In this document: piece after piece, positions 45,201 through 57,852 of the stretch
How positions within the stretch are numbered: position 1 is the first letter of the stretch
How the letters are laid out: each line of letters starts with the position of its first letter
From: Chamaecyparis obtusa
Lineage: Eukaryota > Streptophyta > Pinopsida > Cupressales > Cupressaceae
Assembly (NCBI GenBank): GCA_027943335.1
Contig: BSBK01009267.1
Location: forward strand, 999,001-1,063,000
Length of the DNA stretch: 64,000 bases
Direction: 5' to 3'
The notes under the pieces: generated by a model
What the model saw: only the letters and a program-made list of their open reading frames with translations
Database searches by the model: none
Told to the model about the DNA's origin: nothing
Program-made: the position numbers and the translations under genes

Positions 45201-47040
45201 AGATCCAGGAACCTAAGATTAGTACAACCTTCTATAGCTTTTGGAATGTACCCTCGAAGCCTATTTTCGGAGAGGTCTATGGCTTGAACGAACATCATTC
45301 CTCCAATCTCGGCTGGTATCGAACCATTGATCAGATTGTTTGACAGATTGAATGCGATGGCAAGGCTATTTGAGCAGGGATCTCTCCTTCCAGCCCATTG
45401 TTTGACAGAGATATGTAAAGGAGCCACATGTTATTTCCCAGCATCTCCGGCACCGTTCCCGTCAGTAAGTTTCTCGATAAATCCAGCCAGTCGAGGTGAG
45501 ATAGCTTGCCAATAGAAGCAGGTATCATGCCACTCAGCCTGTTTTGATAGAGAAATAGCTTAACCAGGTTTGACAACTCGGAGATGTCCGACAATATGCT
45601 CCCTTCTAACTGGTTATCAAAGAAATATAATTCACCGAGTCTGGGAAGATGGGGAAAACAATCTGGTATGATTTTGTAGGTAATTTCTGGACAGATCCAA
45701 TGTCAGTAGCTTGCTAAGATTGCTTATTTCATTAGGAATACTACCATTAAGCGACATATTAGACAAATAGAGGCTCTCCAAATTGTGCATAATGGAGATG
45801 GTCCTACTTAGTTTTCCTACGATCCTATTATTGCTGAGCTGGAGAACCTTGAGAGAAGTGGCATTATAAATCCGCTCAGGAATGCTTCCTACAAGGTATT
45901 TTGAACTCAATGCCAGTCTTTGGAGGGATGCTAACTACCCAAATTGAGCGGGAATCTGGCCTACAAATCTATTTCGATATAGCTCAATAACTATAAGGTT
46001 TGAACAGTTTCCTAGGAAAGTAGGTATGGGCCCTAAAAGATTAATCCACCCAAGCTGAAGTAGGCTCAATCTAGTTAGGCTTTGGATCTCTGCTGGGATG
46101 GAACCAGTAAAACTGTTATTGGATAGGTCAAGCACTTGCAGTGAAGGAAGATGAAATAGGGTATTAGACAATTCACCAGAAAAATGGTTAGAATACAGAT
46201 AAATTTTCAGGAGGTTTCTCATATCCACACCAAATGCTTCCCTCAAAATTTTGCCAGTCAGATTATTATTTCTAAATGATAGAATTTGGAGATTAGTGCA
46301 GTTCCCTAGAGAAGAAGGGATGCTAGGATAGGTTGCCTAATTCGGGAGGGATAACTCCACTCAGTCTATTCCCAGAGCGGTCAAGCTTAGAAAGAGACCT
46401 GCAGCTTCCTATGGACCTTTGAATGGCTCACGTGAATGAGTTCTGGGACAAGGCCATTACTTCTATATTGCTTAGATTCCCCACTTCTCTGGGAAGGCTT
46501 CCTCCCAGATATGTGTTATTTGCAAGGACAAGAACTCTTAGATGACTACAGTTGGCCAAGGTTGGTGGGATAACGCTTCCCAAATTGTTCCCTGCTATGA
46601 TTAGATTCTCTAGAATATGCAACATTCTTAAGATGGCTGGTAGTCTCTCAGTCAATTGATTGAAAGAAAGATCAATTATGATGAGAGGTTTACAGAATCC
46701 CAGTGAATTGGGGATCGAGCCATTCAGTGAATTCACAGACAAGTCGAGAAAGGAGATCTTTGATATGTTACCCAAAATAGAGGGTAGTGGACCAGACAAA
46801 GAATTGACAGACAAATCTAACACCTCCAGGGCCTTCATTTGGCCCGTCTCTTGTGGTAGCCAACCATGGAAATCGTTGTATGAAAGATTGAGAAAGGATA
46901 AATGTGGAATAAATGACAAAAATGGGGAAGTGATACCACTCAATTTTTATGGGTTTTTTGCTGACGATTCATTCCAACTCTTCAGCACGTCTTTCTTTTG
47001 GTCTGGACTGACTATTGTTATTCCATGCTTGAATGATAGA
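45201..47040 (-). pseudogene. LRR receptor-like kinase, 5' part: N-terminal cap and most LRRs
   Basis: On the minus strand the cap region near 47.0 kb (SWNESSAKNP, EW) is followed by repeats of the plant extracellular LRR consensus LxxLxxLxLSxNxLxGxIP. Examples are LSFLNLSYNDFHGWLPQETG, ALEVLDLSVNSLSGPLPSIL, LQVLDLSNNSFTGSIPAEIQ, HLDWLDLSRNLLTGTVPEML and VQAIDLSENRLRGYIPKAIE. At least 18 repeats are readable over open pieces 46943-46428, 46246-45935, 45910-45632, 45594-45331 and 45427-45206. Breaks between them are stops or 1-base shifts, e.g. near 46.43, 46.3 and 45.65 kb. It would be the ligand-binding ectodomain of a plasma-membrane receptor. It continues at 38605 beyond element E. Confidence 0.88.
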
Positions 47041-47856
47041 AAAGCTTCTCATTATGTCACCAATCCACGCACGATCAAAAGAGCATCTAGGACAATTGAG
47101 AACTATAAATAAACCAACTGAAAATAATAGAAATAGACCAACTGAATACTTCGAAATAAACCAACTGATAGAGCTATAATAAACTAAGTAGCATGCGCAG
47201 CAACAAAAGACAGGCTTTCATTAACAACACGACATACCTGTGAAGCACATTCTATTTATTACACAAACATTTCATTTTCCATTCGTAACTTGCTCTTCAA
47301 GAAAAGTTTTCAAACAAAGACAAATTAAAAAATTTTGAGCATAAACTATTGTTCTTTTTCCATGGAATACTCTGAATCTGCATTTCCAGGCACCAGCTTA
47401 GAGGGTAACATATAATCTTATTAAAATAAAACTAATGAATAAGCAAAAAAATGAGAAATCTGTGCGAACTTTATCATGACCATCATTTTGAATATGGTCT
47501 GTTAAATCCGGCTTTTAAAATCGGGGCTTCGAAACTTACTAGAAATTCAGAAAGAGAATATTCCATGAAGAAAAGTTTACAAATAAAGACCAATATAAGC
47601 ATAATTTATAGCCCAAGTCATGAAATACGTTCACTCTGCATTTCCAGAAAATAGGTTACAAGTGGCATATAACACTAATAATATATTATAAAATATATAG
47701 AAATTTAATAATGATTAATAATGTAAAAAATAAAAAGTAATTTATGAGAATTATTTTAGTGACTTTTTAATATATTTTATTTACACATGTTAATAGCTAA
47801 TGGTCAATAATAACTTAAAAATGCATGCTGATTAAAACATATAAATATGACAATTT
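47041..47856. other. Upstream region of the LRR gene; copy of the 19.1/25.2-kb segment
   Basis: AT-rich 5' flank of the LRR pseudogene. 47140-47690 matches 19070-19467 plus 25169-25265. I see no clear TATA box at a fixed distance. It ends where element G begins. Confidence 0.55.
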
Positions 47857-50039
47857 TGTCAGCCCCTTATGGTTTGTCCTTGATGACAATGATGAGGAGT
47901 CATTGGTGATGTAGCGGTTTGACTAGATGGACTTGGCACATCTTGATATAAGGTTGTCTTATCATTTTAGCCTAAAGCTATCCTTGATCTCAGATATATT
48001 AATATGATGTGGCAAGATATTAATATTCTTTCATGAACCTTTGGGTCATTACTTTGGAAAAGGTTTGTGATATACATTATATGACATATCACTTGGTTCA
48101 AGTTAGAATATCTTCATGGACAGTACTTCATGGGATGACTGTGTCAATCCTCTTGTTGGATTATTTGTGGACTCCAAACTTTATTTATTGTGATTTTGAA
48201 GTTAATATATCATGTGTAGATTTCAAATGATTTTGTATTCTGCTTTGAAGTGTTTGAGCTTTATTGTTTTGGGTTATTATTTCTTAAATGATGAAAACCT
48301 AAGCAACCGCCATGGAGAGGTATCGTTCAAAGGCATTTGGTTATGGGTTTTTACTATATCACTCAGTTGGAGACAACAATTCATTTGGTGGTTTCTATTC
48401 GGCATTTCAAGGAATTTGGAAAAAGGTTTAAAAAATCTTCAAGTATTTTCTTCAACGGAACAAGTATGAATGTTCTTCTTTCATTTTTTATGAAAGTAAA
48501 TTCTGAAAATGGTGAAATAAAAAAGATTTTGAATTGTTTTTCTCAGAAATAAACCAGTTTGGAACAAAGAAATCTTTTAGTTGGAATTTTATTCGTAGTT
48601 TTAGTTTCTTGTTACAAACTTGTTAGAAATAAAATAGTTATGTGGAAATGTTAATAGTTGTTCAAATAGAAACACTAATTCGGATTCAGATGTGTCTGCT
48701 TCCTAAGAGCTATGAACATCATATTGGAAAATACTCTAATCTAATGTTCATAAAAAGATATCTATTCATTAAATATTTGTAACGAACTTTTTTTGGGGTT
48801 GCAAACCCTAATTGTGTGCATCTTCTAGAACGATTTCTTAAATTCAAGCTTAACCCAAATTTGGTTTGTTATCCTACTTTGAGGGTAACTTATTGAAGGC
48901 ATTTTTTCATTGAGTAAAACAGAAATGAAATGGGTGAGTGGGTAAAAATGTCATTTATATTTTGCAAGACATTTTATTCAAATAAAAATTTGTTTCTAAT
49001 CCTTCCACACATTGGGTACAGTTGAACTATGAAGATAAATTTTTTATTGCTTACATAGATATGTAATCATACACAATTGAGGGTGTGTGCATATATATGT
49101 GTAAGATGTTTTAAATTTGTACTGAAGAAAAGAGTGATGAAAGAAAAGAAAAATAGAGATATTGTATTAGTCGTATGCAACAAAGGCTTTACTTGAACAT
49201 CTATTGTATTTGAGGAATAGTCTTTTATATTGTGAACAGTATCTTGGAAACATTGCATATCATTTTGTAAAGACAAAAAAACTAGTAATATTATAGTTGC
49301 AAGTCAAGAGTGAAAAATATCATTATTAGTTTTTGTTGTAAATATATTTGATTTTTTGGGAGACAGGGGGTTGGTCCTTGATGTTGGTGCTTCTGTAAAA
49401 GTGTAAGTTGTAGCTCCACTATTGTAATAGGGGTTGATACTACTTGTAGTTGGTGCTACTAAACATAAAGGTATTGAGTTGGTTCTCTTTGGATTAATGA
49501 GAAAGATACAGGTTCCAAGTGATTTTTTCTCCCTCGTTGAAGAGTTTTCTGCTCATGAAAAATATGGTGTCACTTTTGTAATGTTGCCTCTCATTCTGTC
49601 ATCTTATTAGTTGCATTGTATCATGTGATTATTGATCTTGTCTAATTTGTCTCATTAGTTATCATTATACTCTATATGTAGCTTATAGTTCTGCATATCT
49701 GAACTGCTTCATTTCATTTTATGTTGGTGTAAGCTCTAATACATTTATATATGCTTCATTTAGCAACACATATTCACAAGTTCTAAATTCCGCAAATCTT
49801 ATTAAAGGAAATTAAAAATGAATGATCATTCATTATGTGTTGAATGATTATAAACTTACTTTGATATAATTGTATCTTAACTTCTTGTTCTCATTAGATG
49901 ATCTTGTCTTAGTCATATTGTGGTCAAATTGGTTCAATCGTGTTATTTTGAGGGTGTACATAGTTTTAATCTATTATACATTTTTAGATTTGTCTCACTC
50001 TAATTTACCCCGCCTCTCAGAGTGAATCCACTTCCAACA
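47857..50039 (+). repeat. Element G 5' LTR
   Basis: 2,183 bp, tgtcagcccc to cttccaaca. Open frames inside (48033-48552) also occur in the other LTR in broken form and look non-coding. Confidence 0.85.
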
Positions 50040-50041
50040 GG

Positions 50042-50053
50042 TGGTATCAGAGC
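50042..50053 (+). other. Element G primer-binding site
   Basis: tggtatcagagc, two bases after the LTR; exact initiator tRNA-Met match. Confidence 0.92.
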
Positions 50054-50221
50054 TTAGGGTCCTTGCATATACGTCTTTCCAAGGGATTGCTTCTGGTCTT
50101 TTGGAAGTGTTGTTTGTAGCACTGAGCTATCTTTGATGGTTCAAAATGCATTGTTTTTTGTTAGATCTTACAACCTTGGGTTGATCTTGGTAGTGGTATA
50201 CTATGGGCAAAAAGTGTAGGA

Positions 50222-51390
50222 ATAAGAAGATGAAGGATATGCCTGAAAGAAATCAGATTCAAATAATGTTGATATTTTGACTAATAATCTTGATTCCAAA
50301 GATTATATTGTAGATGTGTTATGTCTCTCTACTAATCAGGAAACAGAAGAAGAAGACTGCGTGGTTAGTTTTGAATATGAGTTGCTTTCAACGCTAGATG
50401 TGATCAAGCATCTTAAAAAAGAAAATCATGATCTCAAGGTACGTTTACATGAAAGCATTGAAATCCATGATGAAGCTACATGGATTATTGATGATAAATA
50501 TAAGCTTGTAGAGGAATTGAAAGTTAAACTAGAGAACAAGGATAACTTGTGTAACAAACTAGAACATGAAGCTACTTCTTTGAAAACAATCTCACTAGTG
50601 ATTCCTTGTTAGAAGAACAAACACTTAATGATAACATGATACTATATCTGAAAATTGAGGTTGAAGAATAAAAGAGGATAATAGATGTAATTAAATCAGA
50701 CTTGGTAATCAAAAGGATTGAGTGTTTTAATCTTGATGCAGAAGTTGTGAATCTAAGGAATGAACTTGAAGTTATGAAGAAACAATCAAAGAAAAATAAA
50801 AAATTTGAGAATAGCACTAACTTGTTATATGAGATGTTCGATAGGAAAAGACATTCAAAGAAACCTACAGGTTTAGGATACAGTGTTGGACAAAACTCTT
50901 CAAAAGGTTCTGAACATAAGACTATATTTTCTACTATGGATGGGAAGGAATTTACATTCAAGAAAACTCCTAGAAAAAAGGTTGATTTGGACTATCATAA
51001 TGATGCGCCTAAAGAGAAATATGGTAATAACAGACACAAAAGGAGTTCTTTTAGATCTTCACATTCTTGGTATAACTAGACAACCACGTATAATCATCCA
51101 TTTTCAAGGTTATTGTTATAGTTGTAATGCATATGGTCATAAAGCTGCATTTTGTAGAAATATAAGAACTCTTTCATGAATCAATAATGTTATAATCGTT
51201 ATAATTTTGGTCACAAGGCTATAAGATGTAAATGGCTTACACAATCAGATGTGTTCTTGAAGAATAATGTTATAAAGTGTTTTAAATGTAATGAGCCAAG
51301 ACATATAGAAAATCTATGCATGAAGAATAACAAGAAAATACCTCTTTTATTTTGGAGAGAAAGTGTGACAAAGGTGAATCCTTGAGAGTA
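50222..51390 (+). pseudogene. gag: Element G gag: coiled coil plus zinc knuckles
   Basis: Frame 50277-50612 has an acidic start and a coiled coil (VIKHLKKENHDLKVRLHESI, KLVEELKVKLENKDNLCNKL). After a shift the frame 50702-51079 continues with RNELEVMKKQSKKNKKFE and a basic linker. Zinc knuckles follow in alternating frames: CYSCNAYGHKAAFC (about 51116-51157), CYNRYNFGHKAIRC (second Cys changed to Arg) and CFKCNEPRHIENLC (about 51280). Overall layout equals that of the element D gag, and the second knuckles are especially alike (NIFGHRAIN versus NFGHKAIRC). It is RNA-binding by family knowledge and disabled by stops and shifts. Confidence 0.72.
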
Positions 51391-54367
51391 CATGTCATGA
51401 TGATGAAGGGAGAGCTTAGTTTTTGGGGGAGAAAATGATAGATTTTTTCTCCCTAAAGATATATTGATGTTTCTTGACATTTATTGTAATCTCTCATTTG
51501 GTAACCTAGATTTGAATAAATAGGTGAAAGTATTGATTTACACTAATTGGTACTTGTCATCTTGGTTGTAAACTTTGATGATAGTTTATTAGGGACTAAT
51601 CATTGATTAGAATATTGAAACACTGGATTATCTTCTATCCTATTTGAAGTTTATGATGAGAGTGTTGAAAAGATAACTCATGAGGTGAAACTTAGGATAG
51701 GCTTTCAGAATTAGCCATTGTATAAAATTTGGGGTGTATTCTTAACAACCTTTCTGATCTTATAAATTGAAAATTTGTCTTGTGTTTGTGCTATCTCATA
51801 CAAAGCCTTTATTGACACATCTTTTATGAAAGAATGTTTTTTCATGAATGTGTGTAGTACTAATTGAATTATGAGATGTGCAACAATGGTCAAGTTCAGA
51901 AGGTATATACAGTGGTATGATATGATGGTATGTGATCATTCACTTTGATTTGTTCATCAAATATAGATGATTCTTAGCTGTAAAATTAAAAAGTCATGTA
52001 GAGCTTGATCAACATTCGATAAAAGGTATGGAATAGTGAATTAAAAAACATGGTGTGTAAGAATTATTGCATAAGCATTGAGTCTTATTAATTCAAGATG
52101 GTTTGAAACTTAAAGATATTAACATTTGGTGTGATGGTTAGTCAAGATATTGTTATACACATACTTAAGTAATTCATGATAACATGAGACACTTTCAAGA
52201 TGATCTAAATGTGATTTTTTTCAATGGAGCATTTTCTATTGAGATGACTTTATGGTGCCTCAATCTTTAGCAATCAGTATCTGGTTCATGGACAATTTTA
52301 TGAAGCATATATTTTTAGATATATGTTGGCCTCTAAAATCTATTGAACTATGTATATGATACTCTGTGTTATATCTTTTTTCTCCTTACATGTTCAGAAA
52401 ATCCAAATGTGTTGACAAAATAGTTGTAGGTTTGGATGAAGAAAAGGAATTAACTATTAGATTCATGAGAAGAGTGGATCAGTTGGAAATGCTTAATAGA
52501 TGAGAAGAAAAGTTCAAAATTAAATGATTGAGCACTGCCAGTTCTAGTTATGGTTGATTTTTTCACAATTATATTAGAAGCCACAAAACAATAGTGTGGA
52601 TGTAAATTTATTGATAGGAACATGTACTTTTTGTTTGGATCAGGTTGGATATTATGGATATATACAACTTTGAAAATTTAATGGTTATTCATGCAAAGAT
52701 TGCCAGTTGAAACCAATTTGAAAATATTCCATTTATTCTTAATGCTATTCATTATAAATGATCTGAATCTTGACTATAAAAGTTTGTTTAGTAAGTTTTA
52801 ATTTGTCATGTTTTTAAAGATGAAGATTTAATCATAGTATGCAGTAATTTTGACAAGACAGAGAAAGGATTGATTATATGCTAATGTGTTTTACTGAGTT
52901 TGTGATCAAGCTATATAGAGAGATATATCATGCCCTAGCAAGTTGTAAGTTTTATTTTTTTGAGTTTTGACAATATTTAACATCAACTAATTAATCTAAT
53001 AATTATGAAGTTTCTCAAAGGTATGTTAAGGGTTGGATATTCTGAAGGTATAACAATTTTTTTTTCTAGATTGTATAATCAACATTTAGATGATTGAAAT
53101 AACCTCTGATCACAAATATTTTGAATAGATAAATAATTGTTATCATATGTGACATTTTATGTGGATCTTTAATTGGTCCATGATAAGTTTTAGTGATGAA
53201 TACTTGGTATAGAAATGATTCACTACTATAAATAAGTTAAATACGGTCATATGATGGGCATGTGTAGACATGTTTATGAAAGAACATATAGGTCGAAGTG
53301 GTGGTATGGTAAGTGATGTAATCAGAATCAGGTATGGAAGGTCTCCTTGAGTTTGATGAATGTAATATGTTATGATTCAAAGATAATGATGGTATAATAA
53401 ATATTTCTTAGTGAAGTATATTGTTCTTGTGATTTTGCATCAACACATACAAATGAGTTCTCTTTCACTCCATACTCACTTAAAATTTCTCACAACTTAT
53501 GGGGGAGCTTGGATCTTCACCAGTAGAATTTGGATACCTCACTTAGATGTTGTACCACTCATTGCCATATCTTACAACATGACTATTCAGATATTTTGAC
53601 ATATCTCACAGTTTATTGTTTGGTTTGATTCTTATTCAATTTTGTGCCCTTTTTCCTTGAGAAAAAAATGGGGAGACAGATCCATCATTGATCCTTTCAA
53701 TTTGCCATTGAATCATTGCATATTTTTGGATCAATGGTAACAACTTGACATTGGTAGTATTTAATGGGATTTGACATTGATGGTCTTTCAATGGTTGTTA
53801 AGTAAAAATATGTTCTTATATTATAGGTTCTGGTATATCTTTCTGTAGTTGACATCTCTTGCTTGGTACTAGAAGGAGATATGTTATGCTTTCTCTTATT
53901 GATGATACATCCTAATAGGTTTTGTGGTATTTTTATTTTGATGTGATGAAAATTGTAAAAGATGGTTGATATGATAGGTTTTATTAATGATATATGGCAT
54001 TATTGACAGATCTTTGGAATTTAACTTTTGGTTGATGGATATGGATCAATTTTTTTTGTTTTGGTTAATGGATATGGATCATTTTGTCTAAATTTATTTG
54101 GTGGACTACACTATGTTTGACATTATTGGACTTTGGAATTTGAAAGTTTCCTTTGATTAGAAATAAGGTGGTACAGTGAACAAATTTAATATGTTTACAT
54201 GATATAGTGGACTAGTTTGATATGGTTTTCTATAGGTTGTATTATTTATGACCATTTCATTGACATATACTTTGATGCTAGTAGTGGTATGGATATTCTA
54301 TAAATTTGGTAGATTGTTCATTGTCTAAATAATGGCTTATTTTTGCCATCAAGGACAAAGGTGAGTT
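51391..54367. other. Element G internal region without recognisable genes
   Basis: About 3 kb, AT-rich. I searched both strands for protease DSG, integrase HHCC/DDE, RT YVDD-type and RNase H signatures and saw none. Ends in aaggacaaaggtgagttt, a polypurine-like tract (54351-54367) next to the 3' LTR. Confidence 0.65.
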
Positions 54368-55041
54368 TGTTATCCCCTTATGGTTTTTCCTTGATGACAA
54401 GGATGAGTAGTCATTGGTGATGTGGTAGTTTGAATAGATGGACTTGGCACATCTTGATATAAGGTTGTCTTATTATTTTAGCCTAAGACTATCCTTGAGC
54501 TCACATATATTTGTTTGAGTTAGACTTTGACTCTTACACTTGCTAGCCATATAAAGTAATATGATGTGGTAATTTATTTGACTTTGACATGTGGCAAGAT
54601 ATAAATATTCTTTCATGAACTTTTAGGTCATTACTTTAGAAAATATTTATGTTATATATATTATATCAGTTCATTATATGATACATTAGTTGGTTCAAGT
54701 TAGAATATCTTCATGGATAGTACTTCATGGGATGACTATGTCAATCCTCTTGTTGAATTACTTGTAGACTCTAAATGTTATGTATTGTGGATTTGTTGTT
54801 AATATATTATGTGTGGATTTCAAATAATTTTGTATCCTTCTTTGAAGTGTTTAAGCTTTATTATTTTGGGTTATTATTCCTTAGATGATGAAACCCTACG
54901 TAGCCACCATGGACAGGTATAGTTCAAAGGCATTTAGTTATATTTTTTTACTATTTCACTCAACTGGAGACAATAATTCATTAAGTTTTTACTATTTCAC
55001 TCAACTGGAAATAACAATTCACTCAGGTGGAGACAACAATT
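54368..55041 (+). repeat. Element G 3' LTR, left piece
   Basis: Matches the first part of 47857-50039 up to ggagacaacaat. A short local duplication (ctatttcactcaactgga, twice near 54.95-55.01 kb) is private to this copy. Confidence 0.82.
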
Positions 55042-55149
55042 TTTAAACTAGGAAACTATTACATAGAAGGATAAGCTAGAGGGAATCAATTTGTGGAACT
55101 CTACTCATCTTAATGTTGAAGTAATCTATGAAGAAGTAAAGGCTATGGA

Positions 55150-55540
55150 TGTGGTTCAGAAGAATAACAAAGGAAGTTTTTTTTAGCTTGGCTGGTCCAA
55201 AGCCAATTTCTACGGAGCAGCCAAAAGGGAACCTAGGCCAGGCAGGCAGTGGTTGAATTGAATTTGGTTTCATTGCGGTCATCCTTCCCTTAGGATCCCA
55301 AACTTATCTCTTTCTGGAAGCTTGTGTGACCCTCTTGTTCATCACTACCCTTGAAACTGGGGTCAATCATCTCTGGTTGGAAGCTGACTCTTTGAACATC
55401 ACCAAAAGCGCCAACATGTTTGATGTATCGTGGGCCATTCAACTTGTTGCGGTCCACTTTCATCACATGTCCAGGGATGCCACCTGGGCCTCTAACTAAA
55501 TTGCCAACTAGACCATCAACAAGGATGCTAACATGAGTTG
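55150..55540 (+). pseudogene. H: LINE-type RNase H domain
   Basis: Minor frame changes aside, the plus strand reads WSKANFYGAAK, GNLGQAGSG, GVNHLWLEADSLNI, VSWAIQL and HHMSRDATWASN, then IAN and TINKDANMSWHH across TAA and TAG. This follows the plant LINE RNase H plan: an Asp-type FDGAxKGNPGxAG start (here FYG, so the first catalytic Asp is lost), ExDSxxxI, a Trp block, and HxxREAN-AAD-LAN (here MSRDATWASN). Family knowledge: RNase H at the end of LINE ORF2 degrades RNA in hybrids. It reads on without a gap into the next frame. Confidence 0.7.
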
Positions 55541-57660
55541 GCACCATGCCGAAGATTTCTCAAGTGATGCGAAGGATTCTCTCGATGGGGATAGACTCCA
55601 AAGCACCGAAGGAATAATAAAAGATAATCATGAAAGTAAAGGGGTTTTTTGGAGGAGTTATTTCATTAATGACAAGCACTGGAGGGACATTAAGGTTTAT
55701 GGGTTTCCTTTCCCAAGAACTGTAATTATCTTCAAAGGCAAAAATCAAGAAAGCCAAGAACTAAGGCTACAAGAAAGACATGAAGCATTAAGGTTCTACC
55801 TTACCAGAGAGAAACCAATGCCCAAACTATAGCCATGGTTGGGGAAAGACATAGAAGGGAGACAGAGAATGATAGAAAGAAGTGGAAGAATTGCACTAAA
55901 GTCTGGAGTGCCCTACAAAAAGGGGAAATCACCACCTTCATAGAAAGACTCCATGGTAGTAGGAAGGAGATCACCAAATTTTTTGTTAAAAGATGGAATA
56001 AAGGGATGGTGGAGATAGAGGGAAAGTCCTTTACTGTCACGAAGGAGGTGATTTCAATGGTTACTGGCATCCCCATTGTCAAGAAAATGTTTTACAGGGA
56101 TTGTAAAATTTCTGACAATGTAGTCTATGATTTTGTAAGAAACGACATGGAGAAGATGGCTATTGTTAAGATGGGCACTTACTACCAGCCTGTAGGAATG
56201 AAAATGCTATGGTAGTTTGTTCTCAAGGCCCTCATATCATACATCACTCTGGATACCAGGTTTGATAGAATTTGGACCTACCACTTTGTCTTGTTGAATC
56301 ACTTTAGGCACGGAAAAAAGATTTTGCATCCCATTTTATCTCTATTCCTCCATAAATGAGAATATTAATGGCTTTAGAGAGAAGAACATAGCTAACCCTA
56401 CCCTACATAAAGGCTTGTTACTTCTAATTTATGATTTCTTCAAAGCCCAAATTTTGAGTAAGGAAATTACGGATAATAAAGCTAATAGTGAAGATTCTAG
56501 GTCAAACTACATCCCATCGGGTCATAGTGAGGGTACTCTTTCTGTGGATAGTGAGGAAGAAGAGCAAAAAAAATTGAAAAAGGGGTCCTCATCCAAGAAG
56601 AGACCCTTGAGCTCAGTCAAAATAAAAAAATCTCTGAAAAAGCAAGACAATAAGGAGATAAACTCAGATGAGGAGTACAATGACAATGAGGAAGACATGA
56701 ATATAGATGATGAGGAGGGAAGCCTAAACAAGGAAGCCACAAAAATTCCAGATCAGGTCAAAGGGGAAAACCTCAACACTACGAGGGATTGCTCGGGTTG
56801 ACTCTTTGTTGATCTCACAATCAGCGATGATAACTCCCCTCCTCTTCAACCCCTATTTGGGACAAAAAAAGAGGCTCATGACCCCATTTCTGAGGACCCC
56901 AAAGACAAATAGGTAACCACTCTACCCAGTCTCCCATTATGCTTGAGACCTCAGAAGATATAAGTCTAGAGGGGAATATCAAAGTCAAGATTTCGGAAAA
57001 GGGAAAAAGGTCTGGAGGACCTTCAATATCAATACAGTGTACATGGGGATCATAAGGGAGGTTGTTTACCCTAAAATTCTAGAGGAAACTGAAAGCAAAA
57101 TCCATAAGGAGGAGTTGATTGACCCTGCTTTGGTGGTTCTTAGTGATAAGGCCAGGGAAATGGAGATATATTTCCTCAACACTAAGAATAGCATGTTGGA
57201 TCAGTACAAGTCCTTCAAATGGCTCTTCCATGAAATTGAAGACCTCAAAGAAAAAATTTAGAGTACTGATAACAAGGATCATATGACCATTGAGTGAAAG
57301 AAAAGCCTGGAGGCTAGGGTTGAGCACCTAGAATCTAAAATGATCAGTCTAGAGGACACCCTTAAGGGCATTGTCAAGAAAAACTATAACATTCTAAAAG
57401 CATCCAACGACCACATAAAGCTGCCAATCAACAAAATGGAAGAAAAGATGGACAATAGGGTTGATCAAAGGACAATGGAGGAAGAGAAGAAGAAGAAGCC
57501 TAGTGAGGGTCCAGGCAAAAGAACTAGAGCCAAAATAAAGAAAAATAGGGAGAATGATGGCTCCCATGGACCCCAAGACATTCAAAAAGTTAAAGAGGCA
57601 ACAAAGATGATGGAGGCTCTTGAATGCAATGGTGCTATCATGCTCATGAGCCTGGCTTAA
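55533..57660 (+). pseudogene. H: long helical/coiled-coil frame downstream of RNase H
   Basis: Pieces 55533-55832, 55835-56215, 56415-56801, 57037-57261 and 57340-57660 form one protein of roughly 700 codons with several shifts. It contains GVFWRSYFINDKHWRDIKVY, WNKGMVEIEGKSFTVTKEVI, SMVTGIPIVKKMFYRD and YHFVLLNHFRHGKKILHPIL. A Lys/Asp/Glu-rich middle (KKRPLSSVKIKKSLKKQ, DEEYNDNEEDMN) and a coiled-coil C-terminus (LEARVEHLESKMISLEDTLK) follow. Plan and some motifs resemble the second ORF of element D (TGDLIHEMTGL versus TKEVISMVTGI). I know no enzyme of this shape; a link to 'putative plant transposon protein' domains is possible. Confidence 0.6.
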
Positions 57661-57852
57661 CTTGACTTTCGGTGCCTGTATCTTTTTTCTCTATTTTGTC
57701 TTTCCTTTTTAGTAGTTGTTTCTTGTTTGGCCTTTCTGTGGCCTATCCCTTGGTTTTCTAATACTTTAGCTCTGAACTGATCTCATTTATATTTCTTTTA
57801 AACTATGTTGTGGGTTTCAGGCACCCTGTAAAACCTGTTTTACTTAATAAAA

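Larger units (their letters stand above)
55042..57852 (+). mobile_element. H: 5'-truncated, A-tailed non-LTR (LINE-like) insert in the G LTR
   Basis: Interrupts the LTR between ggagacaacaat and attcatttagtgg, which are adjacent in the 5' LTR. A short imperfect duplication (aacaatt/aataatt) is possible. It starts inside an RNase H domain, contains a long downstream reading frame, and ends in a 3' region with aaaacctgttttac and taataaaaaat. Truncated start, A-rich end and no LTRs point to target-primed reverse transcription. I see no RT core because the 5' part is missing. Confidence 0.62.

Noticed and set aside
48033..48552. ORFs in the 5' LTR of G as an LTR-encoded gene
   Set aside because: The corresponding stretch in the 3' LTR is shifted and interrupted; no motif.
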